DNA of 64,000 bases from DASRQK01 sp964401685 (GTDB lineage Bacteria; Bacteroidota; Bacteroidia; Sphingobacteriales; Sphingobacteriaceae). The first letter of the stretch is position 1. Every line of letters begins with the position of its first letter. Positions 33,444-43,322 of this stretch are shown here, in pieces. The notes under the pieces were generated by a model. The model worked only from the letters and a program-made list of their open reading frames with translations. It had not been told where the DNA came from and made no database searches. The stretch lies in NCBI GenBank assembly GCA_964401685.1, contig CAYNZH010000001.1, forward strand, positions 83,018 to 147,017. The letters are read 5' to 3'. The position numbers and the translations under genes were made by a program.

Positions 33444-36246
33444 GCTGCAGATAAGGCCGGAGAAACTTGGCGGTATAGGAGTTTTGTTGGTCGAGCATAT
33501 TCTCGGGTGTGCCAGCAAATACTAGGTTTCCGCCTTTTTCTCCTCCTTCGGGTCCAATGTCAATGACCCAATCGGCACATTTGATCATGTCCATATTGTG
33601 TTCGATCACGAGCACTGTGTTTCCTTGGGCGATAAGCGCATTCAACGATTTCAGAAGTTTCTTAATGTCGTGAAAATGAAGCCCCGTAGTAGGTTCGTCG
33701 AAGATGAAGAGCGTTTTCTTATCGTGGTTTCCTTTTATGAGAAAGGAAGCGAGTTTGATCCGCTGAGCTTCCCCTCCGGACAGTGTACTTGAGGATTGAC
33801 CCAGTTTTACATAGCCGAGTCCTACATCAAACAGTGGCTTTAGTTTCGCAACTATCTTTGGTTGATCTGCGAAAAAGTTGAGTGCTTCTTCCACGCTGAG
33901 ATCAAGCACATTTTTGACGTTTTTTTCATTCCAGACTACATCTAAAACGTGCTGCTTGAAGCGATTGCCGTTGCAAGTATCGCAGGTAAGTACGATGTCG
34001 GCCATAAATTGCATCTCGATTTTGACCATACCTTCACCTTGGCAGGTGTCACATCGGCCACCGTCAATGTTGAAGGAAAATGCCGAGGACTTTAGCCCCG
34101 CCGCTTTTGCTGCGGGCAAATTGCTGTAAAGCTGTCTGATTTCGTCCCAAGCCTTTACATAGGTCACGGGGTTGGAACGCGAGGACCGGCCAATCGGATT
34201 TTGATCAACCATTTCCACATGGGATACTTGGGCGAGATCGCCAGAAATGGTATCGAAAGCCCCTGTATTTGTCCCTGAATAATGGCCAATTACTTTTTGC
34301 AGTGCGGGTTGAAGCACATGTTTGATGAGAGAGGTTTTCCCCGATCCAGAAACTCCCGTTACGACAGTAAACACGCCCAGAGGAATCTGAACATCAATAT
34401 TTTTCAAGTTGTTTTGCCTGGCACCCTTAATCCAGATTGAATCATGCCATTTTCGGCGCTGAGCGGGAATTTCAATAGATTCGCGACCACTTAAATATTT
34501 GCCTGTAAGACTTTGTTCGTCTTTTAACATCGCCTGATAATCCCCCTGAAAAACCAACTCGCCCCCGTGCAGCCCAGCTCCGGGCCCTATATCTAGCAAA
34601 TGATCCGCTGCTTGCATCATCTCGGACTCGTGTTCTACCACAATGACAGTGTTTCCCAAATCTCTTAATGATTTCAGCACACCGATCAATCGCTGGGTAT
34701 CCCTCGGGTGAAGACCAATACTCGGTTCGTCAAGCACATAAATGGATCCCACCAATGAGCTCCCTAATGAGGTAGCCAGATTGATTCGCTGAGATTCTCC
34801 TCCCGAAAGGCTGTTTGACAAACGATTCAACGTAAGATAAGACAAGCCCACATCACACAGAAACTGAAGTCGGCTGGTGATTTCCGCAAGTAAGCGTTTC
34901 GCAACGAGTTCGTCCTGCTTGTCTAGAGTCAAGGTGTTGAAAAAAGCGAGCGCCTCGTCCAATGGAAGCAGAACAACGTCCGAGATGGACTTGCCGCCGA
35001 CTTTGACATAGGATGCGTCCGGCCTTAACCTAGATCCTCTGCAGGAGGGGCATTCCGTTTTGCCCCTGTAGCGGGACAGCATCACTCTGTATTGAATTTT
35101 ATAGGTTTGGGACTCCAATTCCTTAAAAAAATCGTTGATTCCCTTAAAATATGAATTGCCAGTCCAAAGGAGCTCCTGCTCTGATTTGCTCAGTTCGTTG
35201 AATGATCTATGGATGGGAAAATCAAATTTCCCCGAGGCCTTTAAAAACAAACTGAGCCATTCGCCCATTTTTTCTCCTCTCCACGGAGCGATTGCACCGT
35301 CATACACCGACCGGCTTTTGTCTGGGATTACCAAGTCTGGGTCGATGCCCATGACCTTGCCATACCCTTCACATTGGGGGCATGCCCCATAGGGGTTGTT
35401 GAATGAAAAAAAGTTGGGACTGGGTTCTTCAAAGAGCATCCCGTCTAGCTCGAATCTGTCGGAAAAAACGTGCAACTGGTCTTCGATTTGCGCAAAACAC
35501 GTCCCTTTCCCCTCGAAAAATGCGGTTTGAATGGAATCTGCCAGCCGGTGCTGGGTTTCTTCTTCTCCGTCGAGGCGAATTCTGTCCAATACTATGGAAA
35601 CTTCGCCTTCACTGGGTACAGCGTTTACTTCAGATTGATCTTCCAGAAGATCTTCAATTTTGACCATAGTGGCATTGCGCATCACCCGGACAAAACCCTT
35701 TTGCAACAAAACAGCTAATTCTTCCTTTAGACTTCGCTCATTGGTCGGAATCAGCGGGCAGGAAAGCGTCACAGTTGTGTCCACGGGAAAGTTTAAAAGA
35801 AAATCTACGACCGAAGCGACCGTATCTTTCTGCACTTCCCGGCCAGAAACGGGGGAGTAGGTGCGCCCTATCCGTGCAAAAAGCAATTTCAGGTAATCGT
35901 ATATCTCGGTGGAAGTCCCTACTGTGGACCGTGGGTTGCTGGTAATGACTTTTTGTTCTATTGCTATGGCAGGGGCAATTCCTTTGATGAAGTCGACATC
36001 GGGTTTATTCATCCGGCCCATAAACTGCCTGACATAGGCAGAAAGACTCTCGACATATCGCCGCTGTCCTTCAGCGTAGAGTGTGTCAAATGCCAGTGAA
36101 GACTTGCCGGATCCGGACAAGCCGGTTATCACAATAAGCCTGTCTTTTGGCAGCGCCAGATCCACGTTCTTTAGGTTGTGAACTTTAGCACCTTTTATGA
36201 TTATATAGTGTTTTGGATCTAAATCTAAGGGAGAATTTTCAGTCAT
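33436..36246 (-). CDS. uvrA: excinuclease ABC subunit A
   Basis: A 936-residue DNA damage-recognition ATPase of nucleotide excision repair. The first ATP site is GLSGSGKSSLAFDTLYAEGQ and the second GVSGSGKTSLIKH. Two ABC signatures (NRLSNSLSGGESQR and SSTLSGGEAQR), Walker B residues in VLDEPSIGLHPRD and FDEPTTGLHFHD, and zinc-binding CPQCEGYG and CDTCQGEG modules are present. Length fits the family (about 940). An exact -7 motif is found 43 nt upstream. It is downstream of the two-component genes on the same strand but has its own promoter motif. Confidence 0.97.
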   Translation of the reverse strand: MTENSPLDLDPKHYIIIKGAKVHNLKNVDLALPKDRLIVITGLSGSGKSSLAFDTLYAEGQRRYVESLSAYVRQFMGRMNKPDVDFIKGIAPAIAIEQKVITSNPRSTVGTSTEIYDYLKLLFARIGRTYSPVSGREVQKDTVASVVDFLLNFPVDTTVTLSCPLIPTNERSLKEELAVLLQKGFVRVMRNATMVKIEDLLEDQSEVNAVPSEGEVSIVLDRIRLDGEEETQHRLADSIQTAFFEGKGTCFAQIEDQLHVFSDRFELDGMLFEEPSPNFFSFNNPYGACPQCEGYGKVMGIDPDLVIPDKSRSVYDGAIAPWRGEKMGEWLSLFLKASGKFDFPIHRSFNELSKSEQELLWTGNSYFKGINDFFKELESQTYKIQYRVMLSRYRGKTECPSCRGSRLRPDASYVKVGGKSISDVVLLPLDEALAFFNTLTLDKQDELVAKRLLAEITSRLQFLCDVGLSYLTLNRLSNSLSGGESQRINLATSLGSSLVGSIYVLDEPSIGLHPRDTQRLIGVLKSLRDLGNTVIVVEHESEMMQAADHLLDIGPGAGLHGGELVFQGDYQAMLKDEQSLTGKYLSGRESIEIPAQRRKWHDSIWIKGARQNNLKNIDVQIPLGVFTVVTGVSGSGKTSLIKHVLQPALQKVIGHYSGTNTGAFDTISGDLAQVSHVEMVDQNPIGRSSRSNPVTYVKAWDEIRQLYSNLPAAKAAGLKSSAFSFNIDGGRCDTCQGEGMVKIEMQFMADIVLTCDTCNGNRFKQHVLDVVWNEKNVKNVLDLSVEEALNFFADQPKIVAKLKPLFDVGLGYVKLGQSSSTLSGGEAQRIKLASFLIKGNHDKKTLFIFDEPTTGLHFHDIKKLLKSLNALIAQGNTVLVIEHNMDMIKCADWVIDIGPEGGEKGGNLVFAGTPENMLDQQNSYTAKFLRPYLQLS

Positions 36247-36289
36247 ATTTTCTGCTTGCCTTAAAAGGATTGACTTTTGGGGCGATTTG

Positions 36290-36297
36290 CAAAAGTA
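36290..36297 (-). promoter_or_regulatory. putative -7 promoter element for uvrA
   Basis: TACTTTTG on the minus strand is an exact TAnnTTTG match ending 43 nt before the uvrA ATG at 36246. No LexA-type operator was recognised next to it. Confidence 0.45.
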
Positions 36298-36306
36298 CGG
36301 AAATTA

Positions 36307-37014
36307 TTAGCCATCCAATAATTTATATCCCTTTCCGTGAACGTTGACGATCTCGACCTGTGGGTCGCCTTTGAGGTACTTTCTCAGTTTGCTCAAAAAC
36401 ACGTCCATGCTCCGCCCGTTGAAATAATTGTCATCGTGCCAAATTTTGAGTAGCGCCTCTTCTCTGGTGAGAATATCGTTTTTTTTCAGACAAAGCAGCC
36501 TCAGTAACTGGGCTTCCTTAGTGGAAAGCTTTTGCACGTGTTGGTCGATCTTTATAGTCTGTGCTGCAAAATCAAAAAAATACCGTCCGATCTGAAATTT
36601 GTCCGGCTCTTCATCCTCCTGAGACTTGTTTTTGTTGACCCGTTTTAGAAGTGCGTGAATTCTCAGCAGAAGTTCCTCAACTCTAAAGGGTTTTGTAATG
36701 TAGTCATCGCCGCCCAGCCCGAACGCTTCGGTTTTGTCTTCCATCATGTTCTTTGCGGTCGCAAAAATGATAGGGATCTCAGGATTGATTGCACGTACAT
36801 CCCGCCCCAACGAAAACCCATCTTTCCTCGGCATCATCACGTCAAAAATACAGAGGTCAAACGACTCGCTTGCAAATGCTTTTAACGCTTTTTCGCCATC
36901 TTGAGCCAAGGTGACATCGAATTTTCCTTTTAGTTCGAGATAATCCTTCAGGATTTCTCCCAAGTTTTGATCATCCTCAGCCAGTAATATTTTTTGCTTT
37001 GTCGACTCCATCAT
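36307..37014 (-). CDS. OmpR-family response regulator
   Basis: A 235-residue transcription factor. The receiver domain has the acidic pair in LLAEDDQN, the phospho-acceptor Asp58 in CIFDVMMPRKDGF, and the switch Lys in DYITKPFRVEELL. The C-terminal winged-helix DNA-binding domain (residues of about 140-235, LSTKEAQLLRLLCLKKND and GRSMDVFLSKLRKYL) is complete. It follows the histidine-kinase gene by 9 bp, so the pair is one operon. The regulon is unknown; no family-specific operator could be identified here. Confidence 0.93.
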   Translation of the reverse strand: MMESTKQKILLAEDDQNLGEILKDYLELKGKFDVTLAQDGEKALKAFASESFDLCIFDVMMPRKDGFSLGRDVRAINPEIPIIFATAKNMMEDKTEAFGLGGDDYITKPFRVEELLLRIHALLKRVNKNKSQEDEEPDKFQIGRYFFDFAAQTIKIDQHVQKLSTKEAQLLRLLCLKKNDILTREEALLKIWHDDNYFNGRSMDVFLSKLRKYLKGDPQVEIVNVHGKGYKLLDG

Positions 37015-37023
37015 TCGGTGATG

Positions 37024-38835
37024 TTATGGGTTTTTAATCAATGGTAAAGATACCTCAAAAATTGTACCTTTTCCTTTTTCACTTTTTACAGTAACCCTGC
37101 CTTTCAAACGCTTAACAATATCATCCACGTAGCTCAAGCCCAAACCGAAACCTTTGACGTCGTGGCGGTTTCCGGTCGGGATCCTGTAAAACTGATCAAA
37201 TATCCGGCTCAACTGATCCTTATTCATCCCTATTCCGTTGTCCTCGACATAGATAAACAGCTCTTTGCTGGTGTTCTTGGTGCGGACTGTTATTTTCGGG
37301 TTATCCTTGCGGTATTTGATCGCATTGTCCAACAAGTTAAACATAATATTTGACAAATGAAACTCATCACCTCGAATCATGTCTTTTTTCGCGTCAAGAC
37401 TGACTGTCAGTTCAATATCGTTTTTCTGAAACTGCAACTCCATACTCTCTAGGACAGCTTGCATCAGATCATTCACATGAAGGGGCTGTTCCTCCCAAGT
37501 CAAATTTTCCTTTTCTATGCGCGCAATGTTCAGAACACGCTCAATATGACTACCCAGGCGTACGTTTTCGTCGTAAATGATATTGGCCAGCCGGGAAATG
37601 CGGCTGGGGTCCAGGCTGATTTCTGTGTCTTTAAGGGATTCGCTAGCAATCATGATGGTAGCCACGGGCGTTTTGAACTCGTGAGTCATGTTGTTAATAA
37701 AATCCGTCTTCATTTCGGAAATTTTCTTTTGCTTTAATAACGTCAGCACCGTGTAGGTAAAACTGCCGATCAACACCAGCACCAACGCAATTGAGAGAAA
37801 CAGAATAATCTCCATATTCCCCATGATTGCAGCTCTTTTATCGGGAAAATAGATGAGCAATTGGCCGGTTGATCCCTCGAGGTCTTCCCTAAAAAGGGGA
37901 GTCGAATAAGCAGCTCCCTGACCGGCGGGCTCTTCTTGGGTGCTGGCAAATTTGTAGATCAACTGACTATCGTCCCGGATTTCCAACTGAAAAGGAGATG
38001 CGATCTGGCGGGCGTAGAGCTCGTCTTCAAGCTCTCTTTTTATAAAGCCAACGTCTATCCTTTCGTTGAGTGGCTTTTGGGCGAGCTCGATACTAATGGC
38101 CAAATCCTCCACAACTTGGGGGTTTTTCCCTCCCAAGATGGCAACTGTGTCCATGAGCGTACTCGCTTGGATCAATTTGAGCCGCTGATCCAGGCGGCGC
38201 AGCTCCGCTTCGAGTTTGATGTCCGTTTTCGGCGGAAGGGTCACGATGTTGTTGAGCGCCTGTTTGGTAAACGGGTTTATATCCATTAGCAACAGATAAC
38301 GGACACTATCGTCCTGTGGCTGCTCCAGCGGCAGAGTTCTGGACGTCTTGATCTCTATAAAATTTTCTTGATACATGCTTCCCGGTGAACCCAGGTGCTG
38401 TATACCAAAATCAACAGTTACTAAATGATTGTTCTCCGGCCTCTTGATATAAGTTTCGTAAAAGGCATTGTTGAGATGAATTGCATGGGGATACGCCCTG
38501 AGAATATGATCTTCCTGCTCGCGGAAATCTTGTTGTTTTCGCGAAAGTGCATGCCGAACCTCCTCCATCTCTTCCTGTAACTTGACCTGCATCTCTAGAT
38601 TTCTCTCTCTGGCATAGCGCTCCTTGTTCAACGCCCGAATTGACTGGGAGTACTCAATGACCTCTCTCTTTTCCGCCTTAGAAGCGACAGTGGAAAGGGC
38701 GGCCTTCACAGATTCATCGAACAAAAGGGATTTTTGCACAAAGGACTGCCGGATAAAAAAATATTGCATTGCCATCACCCCCATTAGGGCGAGGGTCATT
38801 AATAAAATAATATACCTAATGCTTTTTTGTTTCAT
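37024..38835 (-). CDS. sensor histidine kinase with large periplasmic domain
   Basis: A protein of about 603 residues. Two transmembrane helices (about 6-26 and 335-360) frame a periplasmic sensor of some 300 residues with coiled-coil character at its start (RERNLEMQVKLQEEMEEVRHAL). The phospho-acceptor is His385 in NNMTHEFKTPVATI. Catalytic N, G1 and G2 boxes are NLLDNAIKYRKDN, VEDNGIGM and GFGLGLSYV. There is no HAMP domain. The start at 38835 fits an exact -7 motif (38853-38846) 10 nt upstream; the frame itself opens at 38844. The signal sensed is unknown. Confidence 0.92.
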   Translation of the reverse strand: MKQKSIRYIILLMTLALMGVMAMQYFFIRQSFVQKSLLFDESVKAALSTVASKAEKREVIEYSQSIRALNKERYARERNLEMQVKLQEEMEEVRHALSRKQQDFREQEDHILRAYPHAIHLNNAFYETYIKRPENNHLVTVDFGIQHLGSPGSMYQENFIEIKTSRTLPLEQPQDDSVRYLLLMDINPFTKQALNNIVTLPPKTDIKLEAELRRLDQRLKLIQASTLMDTVAILGGKNPQVVEDLAISIELAQKPLNERIDVGFIKRELEDELYARQIASPFQLEIRDDSQLIYKFASTQEEPAGQGAAYSTPLFREDLEGSTGQLLIYFPDKRAAIMGNMEIILFLSIALVLVLIGSFTYTVLTLLKQKKISEMKTDFINNMTHEFKTPVATIMIASESLKDTEISLDPSRISRLANIIYDENVRLGSHIERVLNIARIEKENLTWEEQPLHVNDLMQAVLESMELQFQKNDIELTVSLDAKKDMIRGDEFHLSNIMFNLLDNAIKYRKDNPKITVRTKNTSKELFIYVEDNGIGMNKDQLSRIFDQFYRIPTGNRHDVKGFGLGLSYVDDIVKRLKGRVTVKSEKGKGTIFEVSLPLIKNP

Positions 38836-38845
38836 CCTTAACAAG

Positions 38846-38853
38846 CAAATTTA
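38846..38853 (-). promoter_or_regulatory. putative -7 promoter element for the two-component operon
   Basis: TAAATTTG on the minus strand ends 10 nt before the histidine-kinase ATG at 38835, giving a very short leader. Confidence 0.45.
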
Positions 38854-38972
38854 CAGAAGCAAACGCTTATAACTGGCTATTTAACACAATTTAACAGATA
38901 CCCTTTTCTCGCCTCTGATCGATTTTGGCATTTGCTTTGCAATATACCATCCTACATTAAAATGTTATAGTT

Positions 38973-39659
38973 ATGGTAAGATATAGAAAACTCGCAACAT
39001 TCGGATTGTCACTCGCTACTGCATTTATGCTATTGGGCGGTTGCGGCGCGATACAGTCCATGAATAACACGCAAAAGGGAGCTGCCGTAGGAACCGCAGC
39101 AGGAGGAACCATAGGAGCAATTATCGGGAATAAGGCCGGTAACACGGCAATAGGCGCGATCGCAGGAGCGGCAATTGGTGGTGTAGCTGGTGGTTTGATC
39201 GGGAATCGAATGGATAAGCAGGCTGCCGAAATAGAGAATACCGTCGCTGGAGCAGAGGTTATTAAGGCGGGCGAGGCGATTTTAGTCAAATTTGATTCGG
39301 GAATTTTGTTTGATTTCGACAAAACGGAATTGAAAGCTGATGCACGAGACAACATCAGAAATTTGGTACAATCCCTTAACGACAATCCTGACACTGAAAT
39401 TTTAGTGATTGGCCATACCGATAGCCGCGGTACGGACACGTACAACCAGGGGCTTTCCGAGAGACGCGCGCAAGCAGTCAAGAATTTTGCGGTTGGTCAA
39501 GGATTGACTGCTAATCGCATGAGGACGGAGGGACGAAGTTTCCACGAGCCGATCGCGGAGAACACCACCGAAAGTGGGCGTGCGCAAAATAGAAGGGTAG
39601 AAATCGTGATCGTGGCAAACGAGAAGATGAAGCGAGAGGCCTTGGCCGAGGCAAACTAA
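38973..39659 (+). CDS. OmpA-family lipoprotein (YiaD-like)
   Basis: A 228-residue outer-membrane lipoprotein. The signal peptide ends at the lipobox LLGGC (acylated Cys). A Gly-zipper membrane-associated segment (AAVGTAAGGTIGAIIG, repeated Gly/Ala; residues of about 38-85) is followed by a C-terminal OmpA peptidoglycan-binding domain with VIGHTDSRGTDTYNQ and LSERRAQAV and the ending GRAQNRRVEI. It probably tethers the outer membrane to peptidoglycan. A single gene, followed by a strong terminator. The divergent two-component operon lies upstream. Confidence 0.93.
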   Translation: MVRYRKLATFGLSLATAFMLLGGCGAIQSMNNTQKGAAVGTAAGGTIGAIIGNKAGNTAIGAIAGAAIGGVAGGLIGNRMDKQAAEIENTVAGAEVIKAGEAILVKFDSGILFDFDKTELKADARDNIRNLVQSLNDNPDTEILVIGHTDSRGTDTYNQGLSERRAQAVKNFAVGQGLTANRMRTEGRSFHEPIAENTTESGRAQNRRVEIVIVANEKMKREALAEAN

Positions 39660-39690
39660 GCGTTTCATGTAAAAATAGCGATAAAAAGAG

Positions 39691-39720
39691 TCCCTTCCTT
39701 GCTGGAAGGGATTTTTTTTT
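39691..39720 (+). terminator. terminator after the OmpA-family gene
   Basis: Stem TCCCTTCC / GGAAGGGA (39691-39698 and 39704-39711) followed by nine T. Confidence 0.9.
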
Positions 39721-39728
39721 TACATTTG
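39699..39728 (+). promoter_or_regulatory. promoter of the S9 peptidase gene, overlapping the preceding terminator
   Basis: TACATTTG (39721-39728) is an exact -7 match, and TTG at 39699-39701 lies 19 nt upstream, the normal spacing to the -33 element. The -33 triplet is in the loop of the OmpA-gene terminator. The start codon at 39766 is 37 nt downstream. Confidence 0.6.
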
Positions 39729-39765
39729 GCTTTTGCTCATTTCCCATTTATAATTGAATAACCAA

Positions 39766-41886
39766 ATGATGAACTTTTCGAAACCTTTATTATTGTCCCT
39801 TGCCTTGCTTATTGGGGGCTTCGTTTTTTTGAGTGACAGCAATGTACATGCGGCTCAAACCGAAGATCCTATAGAGAATTGGCTCAGCACACCCTACATT
39901 TCAAGCCTGACTACTGGGCCGGATCAGCAGCAACTTTTGTTTCTCGAAAACAGAAAAGGAGCGCGAACTATATACCGTGCTGTAGCTCCCGATTATGCCC
40001 TAAGTACTGTGGCGAGTTTTCCTGAGGACGACGGCCTGGAGATTACGAGCCTGACCTTGAGTCCAGATCAGAAATGGGCTGCATTTGTGCGAGGTGGCGA
40101 ACATAGTGGAAATTCAGCAGTTCGACCCGGCAATCCAGCGTCCTTTGTTTCCCGTCAGCAAATCCTTATACATGTGGTGAACCTGGTATCGGGTGAGTCG
40201 CAGGTGATAGGAGAGGGAGATTATCCGAAGTTCCATCCTTCTTCTGAGAGCATTACTTTCGTTCGCGGAGGGCAGGCTTGGTCTTATGACTTGAAGAACC
40301 GTAAGACTGAACGCTTGTTTGAGGCCAGAGGCAGTACAGGTTCATTAAGTTGGTCTCCAGATGGTAAGCAATTGTTGTTCGTGTCGTCGCGAGGAGGGCA
40401 TTCTTTTATTGGGATTTTCGAGAAGGGCGTAGAGAGGATCAAATGGGTGGCGCCTTCTTTTCACCGCGACCGTAACCCGGTATGGTCTCCCGACGGAAAA
40501 TCAGTGGCCTTCGTCCGCACCCGAGCGTCTGGCGGAGCGATAGAGCCTATTCTAACCCCGACGCATCGCGCGTGGGAAATCATGGTTACTTCTTTGGCTA
40601 GCGGAGAAACAACTCGGGCATGGAAAGCTCCCGAAACTCTGGAGGGCTCGGTCCCGTCCTGGGCTGGAACCTTCAACCTTTCCTGGCCTTTGGCGGACAA
40701 ACTGGTGTTTCTTTCCTACCAGGATGGTTGGCCACATCTTTATGCGGTCTCACCTCAGGGGAGATCTTTTGTTCAGCTAACCAAGGGGGAATTCACAGTT
40801 GACCAGTTTAGCTACAGCGGCGACGGAAAAATGCTGCTGTTTGCTGCAAATACCGGCAATGACGCTGCGGACTTAGACAGAAAACACATCGGAGTGGTTC
40901 ATTTGCAAGAAAACCGCTTTGAAATGCTTACTTCCGGAAGGGGAATAGAGGCTTATCCACAGTTTATCAACAACAACCGGGACGTGGCCTTCCTCAGCAG
41001 CACATTACAGAGAGCGTACCTGCCTACTGTAATGCCCTTAGGTAAAAGTGGCCAACAGACTCTTATCGGTGAGTCGCTCATGCAAGGGTTCAATCATCAA
41101 AAACACGTTGTTCCCAGCCCGGTGAGATTCAAGTCTGAAGATGGGCTAGAGATTTACGGACAGCTGTTCATGCCCAAGTCGCCTGTGGCCAAGGCCCCAG
41201 CTTTAGTCTATATTCACGGAGGACCGCGTCGCCAAATGTTCCTCGGCTGGCATTTTCTGGATTATTATTTCTACGACTATATTTTAAACCAATACTTGGC
41301 AGACAAGGGCTTCGTTGTATTGGCAATCAATTATAGGATGGGGACCGGTTATGGTTACGATTTCCAATCGCCAGCGAGTGCAGGCACCCAGGGTGCGTCT
41401 GAGTATTTGGACATACTCGCCTCAGGAAAATGGCTGCAAAATCAGGATTTTGTGGATAAAAACCGTATCGGTGTGTTTGGGGGCTCTTACGGCGGCTATC
41501 TTACCGCAATGGCTTTAGGGCGAAACTCCGATATTTTCAAGGTCGGCGTCGATATTCACGGTGTACACAATCGCGCACGCAGCAGAAATCTGAGCGAGTT
41601 TCCGCCGGATTTTGAAGAAGCTGCAAAGCTGGCTTGGGACTCATCGCCGTCAAAATATACCGACACATGGCGATCCCCCGTACTGATTGTGCACTCGGAC
41701 GATGACCAAAACGTTGCTTTCAGTCAAAGTATCGATCTCTTTAATCGCTTAGAAGATCAGGGCGTGGAGATGGAAATCATTGCTATCCCGGATGACAACC
41801 ACCACTGGATGATGTTTGAAAATCTGGTGCGCGTCAAGCAAGCCTCTGCAGACTTTTTACAAAAACATCTCATCAACAAACCATAG
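39766..41886 (+). CDS. S9 family peptidase (dipeptidyl/prolyl oligopeptidase-like)
   Basis: A 706-residue exported serine peptidase. The signal peptide runs to VHAAQ. Residues of about 30-430 form a TolB/PD40-type propeller (LTLSPDGKWAAFVRGG-like blades, SLSWSPDGKQLLFVSSRGG). The C-terminal alpha/beta-hydrolase has the nucleophile Ser574 in GVFGGSYGGYLTAM, the acid in VHSDDDQNV and the histidine in IPDDNHHWM. The frame opens at a TTG at 39754; the ATG at 39766 begins the signal peptide. A well-formed promoter lies 37 nt upstream. Likely role: degradation of peptides in the periplasm. Confidence 0.92.
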   Translation: MMNFSKPLLLSLALLIGGFVFLSDSNVHAAQTEDPIENWLSTPYISSLTTGPDQQQLLFLENRKGARTIYRAVAPDYALSTVASFPEDDGLEITSLTLSPDQKWAAFVRGGEHSGNSAVRPGNPASFVSRQQILIHVVNLVSGESQVIGEGDYPKFHPSSESITFVRGGQAWSYDLKNRKTERLFEARGSTGSLSWSPDGKQLLFVSSRGGHSFIGIFEKGVERIKWVAPSFHRDRNPVWSPDGKSVAFVRTRASGGAIEPILTPTHRAWEIMVTSLASGETTRAWKAPETLEGSVPSWAGTFNLSWPLADKLVFLSYQDGWPHLYAVSPQGRSFVQLTKGEFTVDQFSYSGDGKMLLFAANTGNDAADLDRKHIGVVHLQENRFEMLTSGRGIEAYPQFINNNRDVAFLSSTLQRAYLPTVMPLGKSGQQTLIGESLMQGFNHQKHVVPSPVRFKSEDGLEIYGQLFMPKSPVAKAPALVYIHGGPRRQMFLGWHFLDYYFYDYILNQYLADKGFVVLAINYRMGTGYGYDFQSPASAGTQGASEYLDILASGKWLQNQDFVDKNRIGVFGGSYGGYLTAMALGRNSDIFKVGVDIHGVHNRARSRNLSEFPPDFEEAAKLAWDSSPSKYTDTWRSPVLIVHSDDDQNVAFSQSIDLFNRLEDQGVEMEIIAIPDDNHHWMMFENLVRVKQASADFLQKHLINKP

Positions 41887-41908
41887 ATTTTAACCTTATT
41901 TTATAGTC

Positions 41909-43240
41909 ATGAAAAGAATGAACATCAGGACTTGGGGGCTGGCCTTAGGAATTATAGGCGCTACACTTACCGGGTGCAGCACCAGCCAACTCATCTCCCA
42001 GTCCCAACTGGATAATGATCCTCTTTTGGATGCTGCCATCCTCGGAATCAGCATCTATAACATGGACAAGGAACAATATGTCTACGAGTACAATGCGAAC
42101 AAGCGTTTAGTTCCGGCGAGCAACACGAAGCTTCTCACGACATACGCGAGTCTGAAGCACTTGCCGGACAGTCTTCCCGGCTGGTTTGTTCGCGAAACTG
42201 CGGATACAATTTTTATTCGGCCAAATGCCGACCCGACCTTTCTCCACCGGGACTTTCCAGAGCAGCGTATGTTTGAGTTTATGGCGCAAAGTTCAAAGCC
42301 CCTGGTGATTGAAATGATCGACAATCAAGCGTTCAGCTGGATGGGAGCAGGCTGGTCCTGGAGTTCCTACCAAAGCACATCCTTTCCGGAAAGATCACAA
42401 ATGCCTCTTTACGGCAATATGGTGCGTTTCGAAAAATCAGGAAACAGCGTAACGGCATTCCCCTCTTTTTTCACGCAGCACATCCATATTGAAGGGCCGA
42501 CCTCGTCAGCGGGGGGCGTCATGATCAGTAGGGATCAGACGACGAACACCTTTTCGGGGAGAGCAGCAAACTCGACGACCTCCGTTCGTCCATTTACCCA
42601 GTTTGATGACCCGAACCTAACCTTCCACCTATTGGCCGACACCCTTAAAAAACGCAACGCCAATGTGCGCATTTTTCGAAAATCGATTGCCAGAGAGACG
42701 CCTTTGGACGGTTATACTACCTTTCACACCGAGCCCACTGATCCGGTTCTCGGAATCATGATGAAGCGTAGCGACAACTTTATGGCAGAACAACTGTTGC
42801 TGATGGTCGGAACCGAGCTTTTTGGATACCCCGCAGATTCACGCGCAGCGTCCAGAATCATCCAAACAGACTTGGCTTCACTTCCAGATCATCCGAGCTG
42901 GGCAGACGGAAGTGGGTTGAGCCGAAACAACATCATGTCTCCACGCTTTTTCACAGAGTTATTATTGGAAATGCACCGGGAATTTGGCTGGGATAGAATT
43001 ACCGAGATCCTTCCTCATGGAAATCAGGGTACTTTGAACAATTATTACCAAGGTTACGAGCGTAATTTATTTGCAAAAACCGGAACCCTTAACAGTACTA
43101 TTGCCTTGAGCGGGTATCTTCTGACTAAAAACGATGAGCGGCTTGTCTTCTCATTTTTGGTAAATAACCAAGTGGGCAATACAGCAGACATACGGCGTGC
43201 AGTCGAGCGCATCCTAACTCAAATAATTGATAAATCGTAG
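41909..43240 (+). CDS. dacB: D-alanyl-D-alanine carboxypeptidase/endopeptidase, PBP4 type, lipoprotein
   Basis: A 443-residue peptidoglycan hydrolase of peptidase family S13 that trims or cuts peptide cross-links in the periplasm. The three active-site motifs are SNTK (Ser71-Lys74), SDN in MKRSDNFMAEQLL, and KTG in LFAKTGTLNST. The signal peptide has the lipobox LTGC (Cys23), so it is membrane-anchored, unlike E. coli PBP4. It starts 22 bp after the S9 peptidase stop, so the two may be cotranscribed. ATGs at 41909 and 41918 are both possible starts. Confidence 0.93.
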   Translation: MKRMNIRTWGLALGIIGATLTGCSTSQLISQSQLDNDPLLDAAILGISIYNMDKEQYVYEYNANKRLVPASNTKLLTTYASLKHLPDSLPGWFVRETADTIFIRPNADPTFLHRDFPEQRMFEFMAQSSKPLVIEMIDNQAFSWMGAGWSWSSYQSTSFPERSQMPLYGNMVRFEKSGNSVTAFPSFFTQHIHIEGPTSSAGGVMISRDQTTNTFSGRAANSTTSVRPFTQFDDPNLTFHLLADTLKKRNANVRIFRKSIARETPLDGYTTFHTEPTDPVLGIMMKRSDNFMAEQLLLMVGTELFGYPADSRAASRIIQTDLASLPDHPSWADGSGLSRNNIMSPRFFTELLLEMHREFGWDRITEILPHGNQGTLNNYYQGYERNLFAKTGTLNSTIALSGYLLTKNDERLVFSFLVNNQVGNTADIRRAVERILTQIIDKS

Positions 43241-43322
43241 AATATTGTTTTTTTGGCAAACGATTTGCTACTTACATTGTTATTAAAATACAAACAAATA
43301 CATCAAATTTAATTGAGAAATT

